A DNA stretch of 64,000 nt from Bradyrhizobium sp. CER78 (GTDB lineage: Bacteria; Pseudomonadota; Alphaproteobacteria; Rhizobiales; Xanthobacteraceae). The position numbers were made by a program, and so were the translations under genes. Shown piece after piece: positions 1 through 7,690 of this stretch. The stretch's first letter is position 1; each line of letters opens with the position of its first letter. Where the stretch lies: assembly GCF_029846235.1 (NCBI RefSeq), contig NZ_JARVWP010000006.1, positions 1 to 64,000 on the forward strand. The letters are read 5' to 3'. Under the pieces are notes generated by a model. It did no database searches, was not told the origin of the DNA, and saw nothing but the letters and a program-made list of their open reading frames with translations.

Positions 1-323
1 GATAGGTCCCCTCAAGGTGCTGCGGAACGCTCGCCTCGCATCGATAACCCCTCCGCCTTCACGGCGACGTTAATTTTGCCGTCCGTGCAAATACGGACGA
101 GGAGTCACGCGATCAGACGATGCAGCACGACGTCACGGCCAGTCTCGGGCATCTACCACCCGGACGGGAAAGAGGCCGTTCCATCGGTCATCGCAATTTG
201 AATCAAATGGAATCGCGGTGCCGTTAAGCCAAGCGAAACATTCGCGGCATGGCGTCGGCCTGCATCAAAGCCCCATCACCCTTTGGTTGAAGCCGGCCAG
301 AAGGTGATCGCGCGCAAAGCAAA
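1..323. other. Intergenic sequence downstream of the flagellin, probable promoter region of a gene off the left edge
   Basis: No convincing coding frame is visible. The stretch carries a motif at 68-94 that also occurs upstream of the flagellin gene (see the entries at 68-94 and 2067-2093), and a short 13-base palindrome at 196-208. I read it as the upstream region of a minus-strand gene that starts just outside the window. Confidence 0.4.
68..94 (-). promoter_or_regulatory. Flagellin-type promoter/operator motif, copy 1
   Basis: Plus-strand pattern CGTTAA, nine bases, then CCGTGCAAATAC. The same two blocks at the same spacing occur at 2067-2093, upstream of the flagellin start at 1975. Matching spacing argues against chance. 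Whether this is a sigma-factor site or an operator cannot be told from the sequence. Confidence 0.35.
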
Positions 324-347
324 GGCGGCGGGGTTTCCCCCGCCGCC
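324..347 (-). terminator. Rho-independent terminator of the flagellin gene
   Basis: A ten-base-pair GC-only stem (324-333 with 338-347) with a four-base loop. Read on the minus strand it is followed by a short T run (321-323). It begins 30 bases past the flagellin stop codon. Confidence 0.7.
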
Positions 348-376
348 TCGATAGTCGATGTCTGTTGCGGCTACGC

Positions 377-1975
377 TTAGCGGAGCAGCTGCAGAACGCT
401 CTGCTGCGACTGGTTGGCCAGCGCCAGCGCGGACACCGCGATCGACTGGCGGGTCGACAGCGCCTGGCTGTTGGCCGCTTCCTCGTTGGTGTCGGCCAGC
501 GTCAGGTTGGACGAGCCGGTCTGCAGCACGTTGATCAGGTTCTTCGAGAAGTCCTGGCGGATCTGCACGATCGACAGGTTCGAACCGAGGGTCGAAGCCT
601 GGGTGCGCAGCAGGCCGCTCGCGCTGTTGAGCGTCTTCAGCGTGGCGTTGGCCGAGGCGTTGTCGATGAAGTCCGTGCCGGCGGTCAACTTGGTGAGGTT
701 GAGGCCGGTGGCGTTGAAGGTGACGCCCTGGATCTTCAGCGTCGAGGTGCCCGTCTCGTTGAAGGTCAGCTTGAGCTGATCGCCGTTGAGCAGGTTGATG
801 CCGTTGTACGAGGCGTCCTGGGCGGTCGTGGTGATCTGGTCCAGGATGTTGTTGTACTGACTGACCAGGTTGGCGCGATTCGCCAGCCCGTTCGGATCCT
901 GCACCGGGGCGCTGCCCGTCAGACCGTTGAACAGCTTGCCTGCACCGGCTGCCGTGCCACCGATCGTGCCGATCGTCGACGAAGCAGCATCGTTGGTGGT
1001 GCTGATGGTGAGCGCACCGCCTGCGCCGAGCGAGGCCTGCAGGTTGTTGGCCGCCAGCGCGGTGTTCAGGTCGTTCAGAGACTTCACCTGGCCTGCGCCG
1101 GCACCAAACGTGATGTTGGTGGCGGTGCCGTTGCCGGTCGCGCCGATCGTCAGGGTCAAACCATCGAGCGGCGACGGCGTTGCCACGGTGCGGGCCTTGG
1201 TTCCGGCCGTCAGGCCGAACGCTGCCAGCCCCGAGCCGGAGATGTTGAGATCCTGGTTGATGCCGGTGCTGATCTGGAGCGCGCCGGCCGACACGGTGGA
1301 GGCGGTGGTGGTGCCAGTGATGCCGTCGATCGCGGTGAGCAGGTCGCCGACCGTCAGGTTGCTGCCCGCGCCGGTGCCGAGGGTCACGTTGCCGGACGCA
1401 TCGGTCGTCGAGGTGGTCTGCGAGGTCGAGAACGTGATCGACTTGCCGTTGACGCTGATCGTGCCGGTCGGAGTCGCCGCCAGGGTATCGGAGTTGGCCG
1501 CGCTGACGAGCTTGGTGGCGGCCGTGATCGGCGCCGGCGTCGTGAGGTTATTGTTGACGACCGTGCCAGCGAGGGTGGCGCTGGTGTAGGTGGGGGTGCC
1601 GCGGATATCGGCGGCGGTGGCGCCGGTGATCACGGCGGTCGTCACCTGCGACTTCTGGGAATAGCCGACCGCGGCCTGCAGCGCCTGATTGGCGACCGAC
1701 TTGGCACTGTCGACGAGCTTCTGCAGCGAGGTGATGCCGGTGTTGGCGGCCTGCAGCACCTGCACGCCGTTGCCGATGCCGTCCAGCAGGTTGTTGATGT
1801 CGCTGGCGCGGTTGTCGAGCGACTGCGCCGTGAAGAAGTTGGTCGGGTTGTCGAGAGCGGTGTTGACCTTCTTGCCGGTGGACAAGCGGTTCTGCGTGGT
1901 GGCGAGCAGGTCGGCCGTCGACTGCAGCGAAAGCAGATTTTGACGGACCGATGCCGAGAGGACGATGCCGGACAT
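377..1975 (-). CDS. fliC: Flagellin (DUF1522-containing type)
   Basis: Structural subunit of the flagellar filament, exported unfolded by the flagellar type III system. The 532-residue protein has the conserved helical N-terminus (starts MSGIVLSASVRQNLL, with the NRLSTGKKVNTALDNP block near residue 30) and the conserved C-terminus ending QQSVLQLLR, which pair as D0/D1 coiled coils. The long Thr/Ala/Gly-rich middle (about residues 110-390) includes the KSLNDLNTALAANNLQ segment typical of the DUF1522 insert of rhizobial flagellins. The start at 1975 was chosen because AGAAGGG lies just upstream and homologues begin at this Met; the open frame itself extends to 2044. It has its own terminator at 324-347. 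Bradyrhizobium carries tandem flagellin paralogues of this class, and the repeated upstream motif fits that. Which paralogue this is cannot be told. Confidence 0.93.
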   Translation of the reverse strand: MSGIVLSASVRQNLLSLQSTADLLATTQNRLSTGKKVNTALDNPTNFFTAQSLDNRASDINNLLDGIGNGVQVLQAANTGITSLQKLVDSAKSVANQALQAAVGYSQKSQVTTAVITGATAADIRGTPTYTSATLAGTVVNNNLTTPAPITAATKLVSAANSDTLAATPTGTISVNGKSITFSTSQTTSTTDASGNVTLGTGAGSNLTVGDLLTAIDGITGTTTASTVSAGALQISTGINQDLNISGSGLAAFGLTAGTKARTVATPSPLDGLTLTIGATGNGTATNITFGAGAGQVKSLNDLNTALAANNLQASLGAGGALTISTTNDAASSTIGTIGGTAAGAGKLFNGLTGSAPVQDPNGLANRANLVSQYNNILDQITTTAQDASYNGINLLNGDQLKLTFNETGTSTLKIQGVTFNATGLNLTKLTAGTDFIDNASANATLKTLNSASGLLRTQASTLGSNLSIVQIRQDFSKNLINVLQTGSSNLTLADTNEEAANSQALSTRQSIAVSALALANQSQQSVLQLLR

Positions 1976-2066
1976 ACTGATACCCTTCTGGATGAACACG
2001 ATTGACGCGACGCCGTAAATTTCGCACGGCGACCGGTGCCACACTGGTCCGTCCGCGCTACCCGTT

Positions 2067-2093
2067 CGTTAAAGGGCTACTCCGTACAAATAC
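2067..2093 (-). promoter_or_regulatory. Flagellin promoter/operator motif, copy 2
   Basis: CGTTAA, nine bases, CCGTACAAATAC on the plus strand, lying about 92 bases upstream of the flagellin ATG. One base differs from the copy at 68-94 across the 12-base block, and the spacing is identical. Likely a shared flagellin control element; the recognising factor is not known. Confidence 0.4.
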
Positions 2094-2523
2094 CCAGAAC
2101 GGCTTTTGCCGGTAATTCTACCGCCGCCGGCGCCGGCGCACGATTGTGCGGCGCCTAGTCGCCGCCGGATCAATCTCGTGGCGGCGAATTTGTCCTCGCC
2201 TTTGCGGGACTTGCCGCAGGCCGGCGGCGCCGGCCGGGCACGTCGAAAAGCCCCGACGGCGATCATGACGACGCACGCTTCGGCGCGCATCAGAGTTAAT
2301 GCAAATCAATAAATGCGAGACAATGCCGCAACCTCTTTGTCCGGGATGCGCGTCGTTCGAATCGCCGCGCAGACGGATGCAACGCCGATCGTCTGCCCCT
2401 TAGAGGGTATAAGGTTCGCACTACAACCCTTGTGCAATTGGACAGGCAAGCTATGGTCGCACTCCACACGCCAAGAGTAGGTGATGCGAGACCGTAGTGC
2501 TCCCGCCCTCGGCAGGAGCTCCA

Positions 2524-3234
2524 ATGTCCGCGGTAACGCGCCCGCCCAATCGTCTGTTGCAAGCACTTCCCCCAGCGGAATACGCGCAACTTCATCCTCT
2601 TCTGGAAACCGTCGACCTGACCAAGGAAGCGGCGCTCGCCGATGCCGGCGCGCCGGTGCAGCGAGTTTACTTCCCGCACGCCGGCGTGGTCTCGATGATG
2701 ATCAATCTGGCCGACGGGCAATCCGTCGAGATTGCAACCATCGGTCGTGACGGCGCCGTCGGCGCGTCCGCCGCGCTGCATGAGCGGCCGCTGCTCGCCG
2801 ACGCGATCGTCGTGGTGCCGGGCACGGCGTCGGCGGTGCGGGCGGAGGATTTCCGCGAGGCAGCCAATCGCAGTGCCGAGTTTCGGACGCTGGTTGCACT
2901 CTATGAGCAGGCGCTGATGGCGCAGACGCAACAATCCGTCGCCTGCAACGTCTCGCATCCGGTGGAGGCGCGGCTGTCGCGCTGGCTGCTGCGCGCACGC
3001 GACCTGTGCGGCAGCGAAGCGTTGCCGCTGACCCAGGAGATGCTGGCGCAGATGATCGGCGTGCGGCGCAATGCGGTTTCGATCGTCGCGCACGGGTTTC
3101 AGCAGGCCGGCATCCTGCGTTATAGCCGCGGCCATATCGAAATCACCGATATCAACGGCCTGCGGAAGGCGGCGTGCGAATGTTATGCGACCGTCAAGGC
3201 GCACGCCGAACAATTGATCGGACCGGAAGATTGA
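2524..3234 (+). CDS. Crp/Fnr-family transcriptional regulator (paralogue 1)
   Basis: A 236-residue predicted DNA-binding regulator. Residues about 15-125 form a cyclic-nucleotide-binding-like beta roll (PVQRVYFPHAGVVSMMINL, then the VEIATIGRDGAVGASAAL turn). About 150-225 form a winged helix containing LTQEMLAQMIGVRRNAVSIV, the recognition-helix region of HTH_CRP. The cNMP pocket lacks the usual RxS phosphate cassette, and there is no Fnr-like cysteine cluster, so the ligand is unknown. The start at 2524 has AGGAG five bases upstream. The next gene is a close paralogue on the same strand; both share the CNxxHxVExRLxRxLLxxRDL pattern, so this is a tandem duplication. A GC-rich hairpin (3252-3259 with 3271-3278) follows, without a T run. 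Confidence 0.85.
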   Translation: MSAVTRPPNRLLQALPPAEYAQLHPLLETVDLTKEAALADAGAPVQRVYFPHAGVVSMMINLADGQSVEIATIGRDGAVGASAALHERPLLADAIVVVPGTASAVRAEDFREAANRSAEFRTLVALYEQALMAQTQQSVACNVSHPVEARLSRWLLRARDLCGSEALPLTQEMLAQMIGVRRNAVSIVAHGFQQAGILRYSRGHIEITDINGLRKAACECYATVKAHAEQLIGPED

Positions 3235-3317
3235 TCGCAGCGACCTCATGCCGCCGCGGATAATGTGAGGCCGCGGCGATCAGCGTATTCCTAATGGAAC
3301 CGGGATGTGTTTCCATT

Positions 3318-3343
3318 GGAACCTGGACGCGCCAGAATAAGTT
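3318..3343 (+). promoter_or_regulatory. Possible EcfG (general stress) promoter
   Basis: GGAAC followed by 17 bases and AGTT, close to the alphaproteobacterial EcfG consensus GGAAC-N16/17-CGTT with one mismatch. It lies about 70-100 bases upstream of the second Crp/Fnr gene. A single short motif match in GC-rich DNA is weak evidence. Confidence 0.25.
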
Positions 3344-3415
3344 GCAAGGACGTCCGGCTGCACGCGTCAGCCCTGGTGACCAGAGACAAGCTTTGCCGGG
3401 AGGCAGGAGGTTGCT

Positions 3416-4135
3416 TTGGATACGGTTCCGCGATCACCCAACGGGTTTTTGTCGTCGCTTTCTGCGAGCGATTTCGAGCTGATCCGGCCGCATTTGCGGA
3501 CGGTCGACCTCGCCGCCGATTCGGTCCTGATCGAGACCGACGAGATGCTCAAGCGGACCTACATGCCGCACAAGGGCGTGATCTCGCTGGTGGTCAAGCT
3601 GGCGAGGGGCGAGCGCGTCCAGGTCGCCATGGTCGGCCGCGACAGCATCTTTGGCGCATTCGCCCCGCTGGTCGAGGGGCGGGTCCTGAACAACGCCACG
3701 GTGCTGGTGCCCGGCCTCGCCTCGACAATCGAGCTCGAGCCGCTGCGCGCGGCCGCCGGCCAGAGCCCGACGCTTCGCACCATGCTGCTCCGGCACGGGC
3801 TCGCCGTCTATGCCCAGATCCAGCAGACGGCGGGCTGCAACGCCGCGCATACCGTGGAGTCGCGGCTGGCGCGATGCCTGCTGCATACGCGCGACCTCTC
3901 CGGCAGCAACAAGATCGTCCTGACGCAGGAAGCGATGGCGCAGATGATCGGCGCCCGCCGCAACAGCGTGTCGCTGGTCGCGCATACCCTGCAACAGGCG
4001 AATTTCATTCACTATAGCCGCGGCCACATCGAGATCACCAACGCGGACGGACTGATCAGGACCGCCTGCGAATGCTACGCCGCGGTCAAGGCGCAGTATG
4101 CGGGGCTGCTGAATTGCAAGGAAACCAGCGGCTAG
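3416..4135 (+). CDS. Crp/Fnr-family transcriptional regulator (paralogue 2), TTG start
   Basis: A 239-residue regulator with the same layout as its upstream neighbour: cNMP-binding-like N-terminal roll (MLKRTYMPHKGVISLVVKL, VAMVGRDSIFGAF) and a C-terminal winged helix (LTQEAMAQMIGARRNSVSLV). The start is TTG at 3416, because a perfect AGGAGG (3405-3410) sits five bases upstream and the first in-frame ATG lies about 42 codons inside the conserved domain. The RxS cassette for cAMP is not evident and no Fe-S cysteines are visible, so the signal is unknown. A possible EcfG promoter precedes it. The two paralogues are separated by 181 bases and may be transcribed separately. Confidence 0.85.
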   Translation: MDTVPRSPNGFLSSLSASDFELIRPHLRTVDLAADSVLIETDEMLKRTYMPHKGVISLVVKLARGERVQVAMVGRDSIFGAFAPLVEGRVLNNATVLVPGLASTIELEPLRAAAGQSPTLRTMLLRHGLAVYAQIQQTAGCNAAHTVESRLARCLLHTRDLSGSNKIVLTQEAMAQMIGARRNSVSLVAHTLQQANFIHYSRGHIEITNADGLIRTACECYAAVKAQYAGLLNCKETSG

Positions 4136-4268
4136 CGTTTCGATTCAAGCGGTCGGCGTCTCGCGCAAAATCCCCTCGCCGTCGCGCAAGCCGTACTCCT
4201 ACGGCGTACGATTTTCACCGTCGGATAACGCTGCTTCCGCAAAGTCGCGTGGACGCACGGGGGAGCCG

Positions 4269-4517
4269 ATGTTCACGTACGAGACGACCGACCGGAAGGA
4301 AGCCCGGCGCTTCCGCATGGCCCAGTTCAACGGCCGGCCAGCCACCGTCAAATCCGCCGGCGCGACGGTCACGGGGCGGGTGCGCGCGATCGTCGAAAGC
4401 AAGTCCGGCGCAATGGCGGCATGGGTGGTCACGATCGTTCCGGACGAACCGAAGACGGCCGCTCCCGCCGCGCGGCTCGCGCCGCGGCTGTGCTTCGCCG
4501 CAGAAGACGATTTCTGA
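4269..4517 (+). CDS. Small hypothetical protein (82 aa)
   Basis: I do not recognise this family. It is a basic, then Ala/Pro-rich soluble protein with no signal peptide or membrane segment; residues 25-60 could form a small beta barrel (VKSAGATVTGRVRAIVESK, then AAWVVTIVP). A GGGGAG stretch ends three bases before the ATG, which is close but usable. It ends 14 bases before the convergent LuxR-type gene. The start MFTYETTDRKEARRF resembles the opening of some PilZ-like proteins, but the RxxxR and D/NxSxxG motifs of PilZ are absent, so I do not assign it. Confidence 0.55.
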   Translation: MFTYETTDRKEARRFRMAQFNGRPATVKSAGATVTGRVRAIVESKSGAMAAWVVTIVPDEPKTAAPAARLAPRLCFAAEDDF

Positions 4518-4531
4518 GAACCGGTCTCCGC

Positions 4532-5140
4532 TCAGGCGGAATGCAACAAGGCCTTGCGGACCAGATCCGCGGTGTTGCGCGCGCCGAGCTTGCGCATCGC
4601 CTCGGCACGATGGCTCTCGAACGTGCGCGGGCTGATGTTCATCCGCAGCGCGCCTTGCTTGTTGGAATAGCCGTCGCTGATCAGGCTGAGCACCTCACGC
4701 TCGCGCTTGGTCAACGGCTTGCGGCCAGCCTCCGGCGCGAACATGACATCGGGTGACCGGACACCTGCCGGCTTGTCGTCACCCTGCGGCCTGAGATCGG
4801 CAGCCGGAACGGCATTCGGGTAGAGATCCGAAATCTGCTTCAGCATCGCGGACACTCGCTCGGTCTGTTCGAGCGCGTTCTCGATCACCTGCCGCAGGTA
4901 GACGCCGTTGCCGGGCGCGTGCGCGAACTGCTGACTGTGCTGCTTCAGCTCATTCATATAGAGCAGCAGCGCCGTCACCGGCCCATTGAACTGCCGGACG
5001 ATGGCCGCACCGGCGTCCGTGGTGACCTGCGGGCGCGGCGCAACGGCCCCATGAACCTCAGACTGCTGCCCCTCGAGCGCCGCGGTTCCGCCCATCCATG
5101 CCGGAAGGCGCGCCTCGGCTCGATTGTCATGTTGCGTCAT
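4532..5140 (-). CDS. LuxR-type HTH regulator with a histidine-kinase-like helical N-terminal domain
   Basis: A 202-residue protein. Residues about 141-200 are a LuxR/GerE helix-turn-helix (LTKREREVLSLISDGYSNKQ, SPRTFESHRAEAMRKLG). Residues about 45-105 resemble the dimerisation/phospho-acceptor hairpin of FixL-like kinases: RQFNGPVTALLLYMNELK matches the HELNQPLTAL helix 1 pattern and ENALEQTERVSAMLKQI the second helix. The phospho-acceptor His position is Arg49, so it should not be phosphorylated there. There is no receiver domain and no ATPase domain. I infer a dimerising transcription factor, perhaps one that docks with a kinase. No clear ribosome-binding site precedes the ATG. It is transcribed divergently from the secreted protein at 5692. 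Confidence 0.85.
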   Translation of the reverse strand: MTQHDNRAEARLPAWMGGTAALEGQQSEVHGAVAPRPQVTTDAGAAIVRQFNGPVTALLLYMNELKQHSQQFAHAPGNGVYLRQVIENALEQTERVSAMLKQISDLYPNAVPAADLRPQGDDKPAGVRSPDVMFAPEAGRKPLTKREREVLSLISDGYSNKQGALRMNISPRTFESHRAEAMRKLGARNTADLVRKALLHSA

Positions 5141-5188
5141 AAGTATGGTTTACCGAAGGTGAACTTGTGGCCGCGTTAACACGGGACT

Positions 5189-5202
5189 CCGTAGAACTAC
5201 GG
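5189..5202. promoter_or_regulatory. Palindrome upstream of the LuxR-type gene, candidate operator
   Basis: A perfect 14-base palindrome, CCGTAGAACTACGG, about 50 bases upstream of the LuxR-type start. Position and symmetry suit autoregulation by a dimeric HTH protein. The rest of the 550-base gap (5141-5691) shows no gene or other structure I can support. Confidence 0.3.
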
Positions 5203-5691
5203 GTGACGCAACTGTGACCTCGGGCCCCGACCTGCCAAGCAGGCGCAGATTACCGCCGATTTGGCAACGAATCTCGCATATTTGAGTCGAATTACAGTAT
5301 TCTTACGGGACGACGGGCGGCTTAGTCCCGATGATCTCACAGGTGGATTTTTACCGTCCCGGCTCGCGCGGACGCATCCCACACCCTGCTGTCACGTCAG
5401 AAATGGCCGGATCGCGCGCCGCGCCTTCGGCTCACCGGCGCCGGAGCCGGAGGAATTTCTGCAGGAACCGTCCCGAAAGAACGAACCTGAACCACCAATA
5501 CGCCATTCGCCGGGTCGACATCGATCATCCCTCTACGCTCGGGATCGCATCGGCTTACCGCACGTTGGGACACGTTCGTATGAGGCGGTTCACATTGCTC
5601 CGGCGGACGCTGGGTCAGGCGAATGTCAATTTACAGCCCCGGCACGCGCCGTGATGATCGCTGCCTCTCGGCCAACAAAAAGGGTGCGACA

Positions 5692-6123
5692 ATGCTGCGA
5701 GGGCGGAGCGGACGAAATGGATCCTGGATGATGATCGCGGCGCTCGCCTCGGCACTGCTGCTCAGCGCCGGCGCGCAGGCCCAGACCACGCCGACCGGCG
5801 ACGCAGCGCCGGCCCAAGACAACACGATCATGATCACGATCTTCTTCAAGCATGATCAGTCGCGCCCGCTCGGCGAACTCAATGCGCAGCTCGAGCGGCA
5901 GGGCTTCTACAAGGCGTTTCCGCCCGAAGGTGTCGAGGTGGTCAGCTGGTACGTGATGATGGGCGCGGGCCAGGTGGTGACCCTGCGGCTGCCGGCATCA
6001 CGGCTGCGCGAGGTCAATCGCGTCATCGAGAACAGTGCCTGGGGCGCCTATCGCACCGAGTTCTATCCGACCTACGACTACAAGGCGGTCGGGATCGGCA
6101 AGCACGACAAGGCCAAGCAGTAG
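5692..6123 (+). CDS. Hypothetical secreted protein (143 aa)
   Basis: Not a family I can name. The N-terminus is a clear Sec signal peptide: a basic start, then a hydrophobic core ending LLLSAGAQAQ with an AxA cleavage site near residue 27. The mature part (MITIFFKHDQSRPLGELNAQ, then VVSWYVMMGAGQVVTLRLPA) has the length and beta-alpha-beta look of a small ferredoxin-like or muconolactone-isomerase-like fold; that is inference. The start at 5692 has AGGG seven bases upstream and gives the signal peptide in full; a longer open frame reaches back to 5623. Probably periplasmic. Confidence 0.75.
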   Translation: MLRGRSGRNGSWMMIAALASALLLSAGAQAQTTPTGDAAPAQDNTIMITIFFKHDQSRPLGELNAQLERQGFYKAFPPEGVEVVSWYVMMGAGQVVTLRLPASRLREVNRVIENSAWGAYRTEFYPTYDYKAVGIGKHDKAKQ

Positions 6124-6220
6124 CGCACCGCGCCGAGATCGGAGTTGAAGTCGCGGCCGCGCACCGGACTTATCGGTTCTGGTTCAGTCAGAACCGGTTC
6201 ACCTTTGATCCGATGCGCTA

Positions 6221-6403
6221 CTATGCGTGAGCGCGCGGGCGCTCGCTCAGCCGCTTTGCCAGTATCCGAAGATCCTGACGGCGCCCGCTGCAAAGCAGGC
6301 GGCTGAATTCGTCGGGATCGATGGAGGCAGGTGGAAAATCGGCTGAACTGCGTGCGACGCGGCGTAGCCAGGTCAATCGGAAGAGACGCCTGAGCATCTT
6401 CAT
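6221..6403 (-). CDS. Possible small basic protein (60 aa), doubtful
   Basis: An open frame in the 366-base gap between the secreted protein and the GH3 gene. It encodes a very basic N-terminus followed by a short acidic stretch (DPDEFSRLL). No convincing ribosome-binding site is visible. I recognise no family and keep it only because nothing else explains the gap. Confidence 0.25.
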   Translation of the reverse strand: MKMLRRLFRLTWLRRVARSSADFPPASIDPDEFSRLLCSGRRQDLRILAKRLSERPRAHA

Positions 6404-6489
6404 GGTTGTTAGCCCCGATGAGCGCCTTTGTTAAATCGCCGTAATGAAATTGGTTCCGTTTCTTGTGGTCGCCCCGCGCGAAAATTGGT

Positions 6490-7500
6490 TCAACGCCATC
6501 CGGCGAGCAGCGCCTTGCGCTTTTGCACGCGCGCAATGGATCGCCGCACCGCGGCCTGATCCAGCGAACCGTCCTGCACCGCACCCGCGACCGCCGCGGC
6601 AATGCCGGCCATCGCCTGCTCCTGGTCGAACAGGTTGTTGCCGATGCAGATCATGTCCATGCCGGCGGCGATCGCCTGCAGGCTGGCCGCGCTGGTGCCG
6701 AGCGCCTTCTGCAGCCCCTGCATCTGCATGTCGTCGGTGATCAAGAGCGTTTCGGGCAGACGGCGGCGCAGCCGGCCGATCCCGGCCGGTGACAGGGTCA
6801 TCGGATGCTGCGGGTCCCACTGGCGGACAATGGCGTGGCTGACCAGCACCGCATCGCCGAAAGTATCCGGGGCCAACGCGTAGAACAGCTCTTCCTGCTC
6901 CGGCCGCAGCGCATCGGAAATGTCCATGAACTCCAGATGCGAATCGACGTGCGCGCCGCCGATGCCCGGATAATGCTTCAGGCAGAGACCAACTCCGGCC
7001 TGCCGCGCCGCGGCGTCGACCAGCCGGGCATTGGCCTCGACCTCGCCGAGATCGGACGAATAGGACCGCTTGATCTTGCCGATATTGGGGTTGTCGGAAT
7101 TGTAGTCGACGTCGATGACCGGCGCGAAATTGTAGCGGATGCCGAGTCGCCGCAACTCGCCATAGCTCGCGGCCAGGATCGTCTGCTTTTCCGTCAGCGC
7201 GAGCAGGTTGAAATCCTTTGCGCTCGGCAGCGGCTGAAAGCCGAGGCCATCCTTGAGCCGGCGGACCAGACCGCCCTCCTGGTCGATGAAGACCAGCGGC
7301 TCTGACGGCAGCGCCGCGATCTCGGCGCAGAGCGACTGCACCTGCGCGGGCGAAGCGACGTTGTTGTCGTATTGCCGGGTCTGGCACGAGTAATCGAACA
7401 GGATCACCCCGCCGAGCCCGAATTGCGCAGCAAATTCCCTCAGCCAGGTTGGAATGACCTTGCCGTAGAAGCCGAGAATGAAGAGTTCGCCGACGGACAT
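6490..7500 (-). CDS. Glycoside hydrolase family 3 protein, NagZ-like
   Basis: A 336-residue enzyme of the size of single-domain GH3 beta-N-acetylglucosaminidases (NagZ), which remove GlcNAc from muropeptides in the cytoplasm. The loop KHYPGIGGAHVDSH (about 175-188) matches the NagZ KHFPGHGxxxxDSH loop and keeps the DSH acid/base dyad, though the first His of that loop (GHG) is Ile here. ITDDMQM (about 254-260) carries the nucleophile Asp. FIDQEGGLVRRL (71-82) is the conserved DxEGGxVxR block. There is no signal peptide. Alphaproteobacteria usually have a second, housekeeping nagZ near the twin-arginine genes, so I avoid the symbol; substrate preference may differ. Monocistronic by position. 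Confidence 0.85.
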   Translation of the reverse strand: MSVGELFILGFYGKVIPTWLREFAAQFGLGGVILFDYSCQTRQYDNNVASPAQVQSLCAEIAALPSEPLVFIDQEGGLVRRLKDGLGFQPLPSAKDFNLLALTEKQTILAASYGELRRLGIRYNFAPVIDVDYNSDNPNIGKIKRSYSSDLGEVEANARLVDAAARQAGVGLCLKHYPGIGGAHVDSHLEFMDISDALRPEQEELFYALAPDTFGDAVLVSHAIVRQWDPQHPMTLSPAGIGRLRRRLPETLLITDDMQMQGLQKALGTSAASLQAIAAGMDMICIGNNLFDQEQAMAGIAAAVAGAVQDGSLDQAAVRRSIARVQKRKALLAGWR

Positions 7501-7690
7501 GACTGCTCACTATGGGATTGGCATGGAATCAACGCCGCCCTGAAGGGATAGCACGCGGCCGCAGCGGTAAGAATATGACGCAAGCCGCGGCGCGACTGCG
7601 TTCCCCGTGCTCGCATCCCTATGTTAAGACACGCCGGCACGCCGCGATCGCACCTGCCACAACATAAGAAGCTTTTTTTGGAAACCGCCC

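Noticed and set aside
365..2005. Long plus-strand frame antisense to the flagellin (546 codons)
   Set aside because: It mirrors the flagellin codons, is rich in Arg/Gly/Val as antisense frames in GC-rich DNA are, and has no family resemblance.
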